In this document: positions 59,021 to 64,000 of the stretch, piece after piece
How the letters are laid out: every line of letters starts with the position of its first letter
Numbering within the stretch: position 1 is the stretch's first letter
NCBI GenBank assembly: GCA_033807695.1
Contig: CM066304.1
Span: 4,377,691-4,441,690 of the forward strand
DNA: 64,000 nt
Direction: 5' to 3'
Source of the DNA: Daedaleopsis sinensis
Taxonomy: Eukaryota; Basidiomycota; Agaricomycetes; Polyporales; Polyporaceae
Position numbers and translations under genes: made by a program
The notes under the pieces: generated by a model
The model's input: the letters and a program-made list of their open reading frames with translations, nothing else
The model's database searches: none
Told to the model about the DNA's origin: nothing

Positions 59021-59637
59021 TTACATCTCCTCATCATCAATCAACTCCTCAATCTTGTCCTGGAACTTGTCTGCCAGAATGTAGGGTGCCTGTGCCACTC
59101 CCCCCTCAAACTCCTCAAAGCCTTGAATGATGGCTAAGAGGTAGTCAAAAGCCTCGGGATAGTCTGCAATGCCTGTGTGGCGCTGGGTGATGATGTTCAG
59201 GTTAGGGGGAAGGTTCACTGCACCGCATCAGCATAATGTTGAAGCAAGGGGAAATAAACTCACTAGCCACTGTGAGGCGCACATACCCATATTCTTGATA
59301 GGCAGCTTGAGCGCGATAGAGTTCGACTTCTCCAAGCTTGACTTGCTGCCACATCCACAGGGAGAGGAGGATAAAGTCCATGGTATGACTGTTGGAAGGC
59401 ATAGGGAGTTGCATGAGAACATCCCCTCCAACAGGGAGTTCTGCATTTAAATTAGCAAATAAACAAAGGCTGTAATATTGCATCACGTACCGGTGTTGGG
59501 CTGAATGGTTGTCATCCATCCTTTGGCCTCCACAGTCTCCAAGGTGGCCTCAAGAACCCTGAGAGCAACAGAGCGGTTGTGGGTGAACCATTCCAGGTTA
59601 GAGGGAAAGGTGAAAGGCAATGATTCGAGATCATAAG
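59021..59637 (-). pseudogene. 5'-truncated gene of unknown function
   Basis: Three exons read in frame: 59637-59491, 59440-59264 and 59217-59021 (stop at 59021). The product has LESLPFTFPSNLEWFTHNRS, VEAKGWMTTIQPNT, then ELPVGGDVLMQLPMP, MDFILLSLWMWQQVKLGEVE, YRAQAAYQEYGYV, NLPPNLNIITQRHTG and an acidic end, IEELIDDEEM. The introns are clean and the reading frame is intact, but the upstream sequence stops abruptly at the header of the next word-repeat (59639), so the 5' part is missing. I do not recognise the family. It is wedged between two subtelomeric repeats. Confidence 0.55.
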
Positions 59638-59638
59638 C

Positions 59639-59980
59639 CTAGTGTTATAATCCCAGAAATTAGCCCCTAATTTCTGATGACAAAGTGGCGACAAGGCCGT
59701 TGCGGCTGAACCGTCGCTCGGAACCTGGCGACAAGGTACCTTTCGGACATCGTGGGAATCGGGGCTACGCAATGAGCGCTCAATCGTGGCTGTGCATCGC
59801 CTCCCCGTGGTGCTAGATGGGAAAAGGTGGTAGCGACAAGCAGCGACAAGGTGACAAACCCTTCTACCGGCTGAACGGTGCGTGGGAACCTGGCGACAAG
59901 GTACCTTTCCGATATCGTGAGAAGCGTGGCTTTCCGACGGGTGCACGATTGTGGCTGTGCACCCAGTTTCCGTGGAGTTA
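59639..59980. repeat. Subtelomeric word-repeat, GCGACAAGG class, two copies
   Basis: Header CTAGTGTTATAATCC (59639) is followed by the palindrome AAATTAGCCCCTAATTT. Copy 1 has GGCGACAAGG at 59687 and 59727. Copy 2 has GCGACAAG at 59833 and 59843, GTGACAAA at 59851 and GGCGACAAGG at 59892. The framework GCTGAAC...GGAACCTG before the last word and GTACCTTTC...ATCGTG after it is common to both copies. Confidence 0.8.
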
Positions 59981-60001
59981 TGGGGTGATCTCTGTTGTCT
60001 C

Positions 60002-60200
60002 TACTTTTTGAAGGGTTCCTATTAGTATTTCTAATAGTCTGCTATAAGTAAGGGTTACAATTGACCGCACCTGGGCGCTTAGTCAGCGAATAAGCGCCCA
60101 AAAAGGCAAGGAAGCGTTTACATTTTTTGTAGTCCTGTGCGAGGGCTTTCTAACCGTATCAATTTCACGTTCTAACACTCATTAGTTAAGGAGTTATAAG
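60002..60200. repeat. Hairpin-bearing subtelomeric block, partial copy
   Basis: A diverged shorter version of the blocks at 60421 and 61791. It includes TTGACCGCAC, the GGGCGCTT...AAGCGCCC inverted repeat (from 60073), and ATTAGTTAAGGAGTTAT. Confidence 0.7.
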
Positions 60201-60241
60201 GGTCACAAGAAAGCCGGTACAATAGAATGCACTATATAAAG

Positions 60242-60420
60242 GAGAAATGACGAACCGGCGACAAGAAAGTGACAAGGGGCTGTACCAACTGAACGATCGC
60301 CCGGAACCCAGCGACAAGCTACCATTTGGGTATCGTGGGAACTAGGGCTATCCAACGGGTGCACGATTGTGGCTGTGCACCCAGTTTCCGTGGAGCTAGA
60401 GGGTAGTCTTTGTTTTTGTG
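60242..60420. repeat. Subtelomeric word-repeat, GCGACAAGG class, third copy
   Basis: GGCGACAAG at 60257, GTGACAAGG at 60269 and GCGACAAGC at 60311 lie in the same framework (AACGATCGCCCGGAACC before the last word, ATCGTGGGAAC after it). The downstream CACGATTGTGGCTGTGCACC is shared with 59939. This copy has no clear header. Confidence 0.75.
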
Positions 60421-60985
60421 GTGCGCTTAAGTATTGTAACAAGTGGTTTTTGAAGGGTCATTAGAAGGGTTGCTATTGGCAGGGCTTATAACTGGTTGTA
60501 TTGACCGCACGTGGGCGCTTAGTAAGCGAAAAAGCGCCCAAAAAGGCGAAGTAGCATTTTTGTTTTTTGTAGCCAGGGTCAGTAGCTTTCTGACTATATC
60601 AGTTTCACTTTGTTATGACCATTAGTTAAGGAGTTATTGGCGATACAAAAGTAACAAAATAAGCGCCCAAAAGTGCGAACAAGTGTTTTTGTTTTTTGTA
60701 GCCCTGTTCAATAGCTTTCTAACCATACTAGTTTCACTTGATTATAGTCAACAGACCATTCAAGTTGGCTACTATATATATTGCAGTGTTACTGTTACGA
60801 AGCGCTGGTCTGTAATAAGGTACTAGGTTAACTATTTACAGCAACATTCTATTCTTTGGCTATAGGAATTCTATGGTCGCACAATTGTGGCAAGGCAAGG
60901 CTCGCACAACCAATGCTAGAGGTGCATCTATACAAAATGTTGCGGTTTACTACACTTTATATAAATATTGTGCGAAGCAGTGCAA
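60421..60985. repeat. Hairpin-bearing subtelomeric block, full copy 1
   Basis: Nearly identical to 61791-62365, offset about 1,370 bp. It contains AAGTATTGTAACAAGTGG, TTGACCGCAC, the GGGCGCTTAGTAAGCG...AAGCGCCC hairpin, TTTTTGTTTTTTGTAGCC twice, and TATATAAATATTGTGCGAAGCA at its end. Non-coding. Confidence 0.85.
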
Positions 60986-61158
60986 GGCTACTATGTGCAA
61001 TATAAATTATTGTAGTGCTGCATCTAATATTGTGCGGTGATAATATCAGAGGTTGTACTTTGCGTGCAGCATGCTTTGCACGATTTGTACCTGCATATAT
61101 ATTCTTTACATCTAATAGTGTACTATTATTCATAGCTGAGTGTTGTGCTGCACATTCC

Positions 61159-61300
61159 CTAGTGTTATAATCCTTGAAATTAGCCCCTAATTTCAAGCGT
61201 CGCGCCTATGTCGCGCCATATCTCGGTAACCGTCGCTCGAAACCTTGCGTCGCGGTACCTTTCGAGCATCGTGGGAATCAGGGCTTTCCAAGTATGGTAA
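61159..61300. repeat. Subtelomeric word-repeat, GTCGCG class
   Basis: Header CTAGTGTTATAATCC (61159) and the AAATTAGCCCCTAATTT palindrome are followed by GCGTCGCG at 61197, TGTCGCG at 61209 and GCGTCGCG at 61247. The rest of the framework (AACCGTCGCTCG, GGTACCTTTCG, ATCGTGGGAATC, GGGCT) is the same as in the GCGACAAGG copies. Confidence 0.8.
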
Positions 61301-61303
61301 AAT

Positions 61304-61640
61304 CTAGTGTTATAATACTGGGAACTTGGGGCTAATTCCTGGTGCCGAGGTGGTGCCGAAGTGCCGACAGGGCCATAGCTCCTCAACCGTTGCTCAGAAC
61401 CTGGTGCCAAGGTACCTCATGGGCATCGTGAGAATCAGGGCTATACGTTGGGGTTATGGTTATGGCTGTGCACGTCCACCTGAATAAGCTGTGGCCTATT
61501 TTCACTCAGATACTAGTGGTGCCGAGGTACTGTTGAGCCTCTACTGCATCAGGTAGCCTGCGGCACCTGGTGCCAAGGTACTGTGAGCACACCCCTGCAT
61601 TCAGAGCTTTCCAACGCAGGTACAAGCATTGCAATATGTA
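61304..61640. repeat. Subtelomeric word-repeat, GGTGCCRAGG class, two copies
   Basis: Header CTAGTGTTATAATAC (61304). Copy 1 has GGTGCCGAGG at 61341, GGTGCCGAAG at 61352, GTGCCGACAG at 61361 and GGTGCCAAGG at 61403, within AACCGTTGCTCAGAACCT and GGTACCT. Copy 2, without a header, has GGTGCCGAGG at 61518 and GGTGCCAAGG at 61569. Confidence 0.8.
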
Positions 61641-61790
61641 AAGATATGGCGGAGTTATGGAGCAATTAGTAGCGGATGGTAGTGCATTCAAGCAAAACAA
61701 GCACACTTTCCCACGCTAAAATGCGAAATAAGCGCCCATTCCTGCTATTTACAGGATTGAGCGCTTTTTTGCTTACTAAGCGCCCCTGTA

Positions 61791-62365
61791 GTGCACTTAA
61801 GTATTGTAACAAGTGGTTTTTGAAGGGTCATTAGAAGGGTTGCTATTAGTAGGGCTTATCACTGGTTCTATTGACCGCACCTGGGCGCTTAGTAAGCGAA
61901 AAAGCGCCCAAAAAGGCGAAGTAGCATTTTTGTTTTTTGTAGCCAGGGTCAGTAGCTTTCTGACTATATCAGTTTCACTTTGTTATGACCATTAGTTAAG
62001 GAGTTATTGGCGATACAAAAGTAACAAAATAAGCGCCCGAAAAGGCGAACAAGCGTTTTCGTTTTTTGTAGCCCTGTTCAATAGCTTTCTAACCATACTA
62101 GTTTCACTTGATTATAGTCAACAGATAAAAAGTTATGGGCCATACAAGTTGGCTACTATATATGTTGTAGTGTTACTGTTCCGAAGCAGTAGTCTGTAAT
62201 GAGGTGCTAGCTCAACTATTTCCAGCAACCTTCTATTGCTTCGGCACTAGGGGAATTCTGTGGTCACATAATTGTGGCAAGGCAAGGCTCACACAACCAA
62301 TGCTAGAGGTGCATCTATACAAAATGTTGCGATGCACTACACTGTATATAAATATTGTGCGAAGC
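61791..62365. repeat. Hairpin-bearing subtelomeric block, full copy 2
   Basis: Direct repeat of 60421-60985 with few substitutions, including the GGGCGCTTAGTAAGCG hairpin (from 61883). An 18-bp AAAAAGTTATGGGCCATA-like insertion near 62127 distinguishes it from copy 1. Confidence 0.85.
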
Positions 62366-63777
62366 ATGTAATATTATCACAATAGTAAACATCAGCAGGG
62401 TAAGAACAGCAGGATAAGTAAGTAGTGTAATGGATATTGTGCGGCGGCGGCACAATAACTACCGCCTATAATAAAATATTGCGGACTCATACTATACCAC
62501 ATCAATGTTGCACTCCTCACTAATGTTACGTAGTAAATAATGTGTGCTAACTCAAGTATCAACCTCAGCATATTATTGTGCGAAGCATATAATGACATTA
62601 CAATGTTAAGTATCAGCAATCAGCAGGGTAAGTAATAGCAGAGTAAGTACTATCTAGATACGATGTGCTAGAGCGCAACAATAAGTAGGATCTATAGTAA
62701 AATACTGTGAACGCATACTATACTACATTACTATTGGGCAGCAAATAATATGTGGGAGCTGCAGTGTTGACTTCAGGATACTATATTTGAGCATACTATG
62801 TGGCGAAGCATGGAAGGTGACTATCACTAGTATAGCACTGACCATAATCTGCACCGGCTTAATAATGAACTGCAGCATGCTAGTGTGCGAAGCAAGTAAC
62901 AGTAAATAACAGCATGGTAGGCAAGTACTGGCAAAGGGTGGTGTGATGCAACATTTATTGTGAGTAGTGTAGGTCTAACCCCCCGCTGTAGTTGGGCAGT
63001 GCTACAAATTGTTACAAGCAGCAGTATATAAGTTACGGCAGTGTCAGTAACCAAGTGCAGCACAGTGTTAAAGAGTGCAGTTAAAGTGTGAGTAATGCAT
63101 GTGGCGAAGAAGTGTAAGAGATGTTGGGGTGCAGTAAGTAGGGAATGTTGGGCAACAGTAAGTAGTGTTGTACATGAAGTTATGAGGGCAGTGTTACAAG
63201 TTACGGTGTTAAGATAGTTAGGGCAGTGTGTGTTGTGATAATGGTGAAGGGTTACAAGAAATGTTGCGAAGCAGTGACTGTTGTTGTATAGGCAGTGTTA
63301 AATGTTACAGTGTTAAGGTGGTTAGGGCAACAGGGTGGGTGTGTTGTTACGATGTTAATGGGTTGTAGCAAATGGTGGGAAGCAGTAGTGGTTACAGTGT
63401 TAAGGGAAGAGGGAGGGTGTGTTGTTACGGTGTTAAAGGGTAGTAACAAATGGTGTGCAACAGTAGTAGGGTGTGCGTTGGTAGTTACAGCTGGAGTGTT
63501 ACAGTTGTTAGTGAAAGTGTTATGTGTTAAGGTGTTACGGTGTTAGGGAAGAGGGAGGGTGTGTTGGGGCGGTTGTTACGTTGTTAAGGTGTTAGGGAAC
63601 GGGTAGAGGGAGTGTGTTATGTTGTTAGGGGTGAAGCTGTTAGGTGAGTTGTTAAGGAGTGTTAGGGAAGCAGCAGGTGTTGTTAGAGTGTTAAGGTGTT
63701 AGGGAGTTGTTTTTTGAAGCAGGGGAAGTGTTTAAGAGTTTTAAAAGTAAAATTTAAGCAAAAGAAGCAAAAGAAGC
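62366..63777. repeat. Degenerate telomere-proximal zone
   Basis: Non-coding. The first half has repeated TATTGTGCGAAGCA and AGCAGGGTAAGTA words. The second half, from about 63060, is a strongly strand-biased G/T-rich tract with recurrent GTGTTAAGG, GTTAGGG and GTTACGG words that resemble mutated telomere repeats. Short open frames here are artefacts of the bias. Confidence 0.7.
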
Positions 63778-64000
63778 TTAGGGTTAGGGTTAGGGTTAGG
63801 GTTAGGGTTAGGGTTAGGGTTAGGGTTAGGGTTAGGGTTAGGGTTAGGGTTAGGGTTAGGGTTAGGGTTAGGGTTAGGGTTAGGGTTAGGGTTAGGGTTA
63901 GGGTTAGGGTTAGGGTTAGGGTTAGGGTTAGGGTTAGGGTTAGGGTTAGGGTTAGGGTTAGGGTTAGGGTTAGGGTTAGGGTTAGGGTTAGGGTTAGGGT
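63778..64000 (+). repeat. Telomere, (TTAGGG)37
   Basis: 37 perfect TTAGGG repeats plus one base run to the end of the window. The G-rich strand runs 5' to 3' toward the end, so this is a right chromosome terminus. Confidence 0.99.

Noticed and set aside
63295..63546. Open frames in the telomere-proximal zone
   Set aside because: They arise from the strongly G/T-biased degenerate repeat and have valine/leucine-rich, low-complexity translations.

Overview
The window is the right-hand end of a chromosome from a filamentous basidiomycete, most likely an agaricomycete. Three things show this. The last 223 bases are uninterrupted TTAGGG telomere repeat. Most genes are cut by many 45-90 nt introns. 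The gene families are typical of the group: a basidiomycete-type P450, CFEM proteins, a Plavaka transposase, a DUF6532-like protein and a NACHT ATPase. Exon structures below were built by hand from splice sites, reading frame and family knowledge. No search was run.

Layout. 1-5.4 kb holds a decayed cytochrome P450 and an intact F-box protein. 5.4-8.9 kb is mostly non-coding, with a 15-bp tandem repeat and a glutathione S-transferase fragment. 8.9-18 kb is a probable iron-acquisition neighbourhood: a 14-exon siderophore-type MFS transporter lies between two GPI-anchored CFEM paralogues. 20.5-39.6 kb is framed by a 3.7-kb inverted duplication. The right arm carries an intact ribosomal protein eL8 gene and a small secreted cysteine-rich protein. 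The left arm carries a broken eL8 copy without its first exon and two further copies of the secreted protein. Between the arms are a NACHT NTPase, a dynein light chain and an Axl2-like membrane protein. 39.6-46.3 kb is largely gene-free but contains a diverged 1.2-kb tandem duplication. 46.3-48.5 kb has two paralogous small proteins of unknown function with a tRNA-Glu(CTC) between them.

49.0-56.5 kb is an apparently complete DNA transposon with 15-bp perfect terminal inverted repeats. It holds an intact 1,111-residue Plavaka-type transposase and, divergently, an intact 15-exon gene for a 715-residue DUF6532-like protein, so the latter looks like element cargo or a second element gene.

56.5-64 kb is subtelomere. 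It contains repeats that share one framework but carry different internal words (CACGGCCGG, GCGACAAGG, GTCGCG or GGTGCCRAGG). Each word occurs two to four times within its own repeat and is mostly exchanged as a set between repeats. This coordinated word exchange is the most unusual signal in the window and I do not recognise it. A truncated gene, duplicated hairpin-bearing blocks and a degenerate GT-rich zone lead into the telomere.
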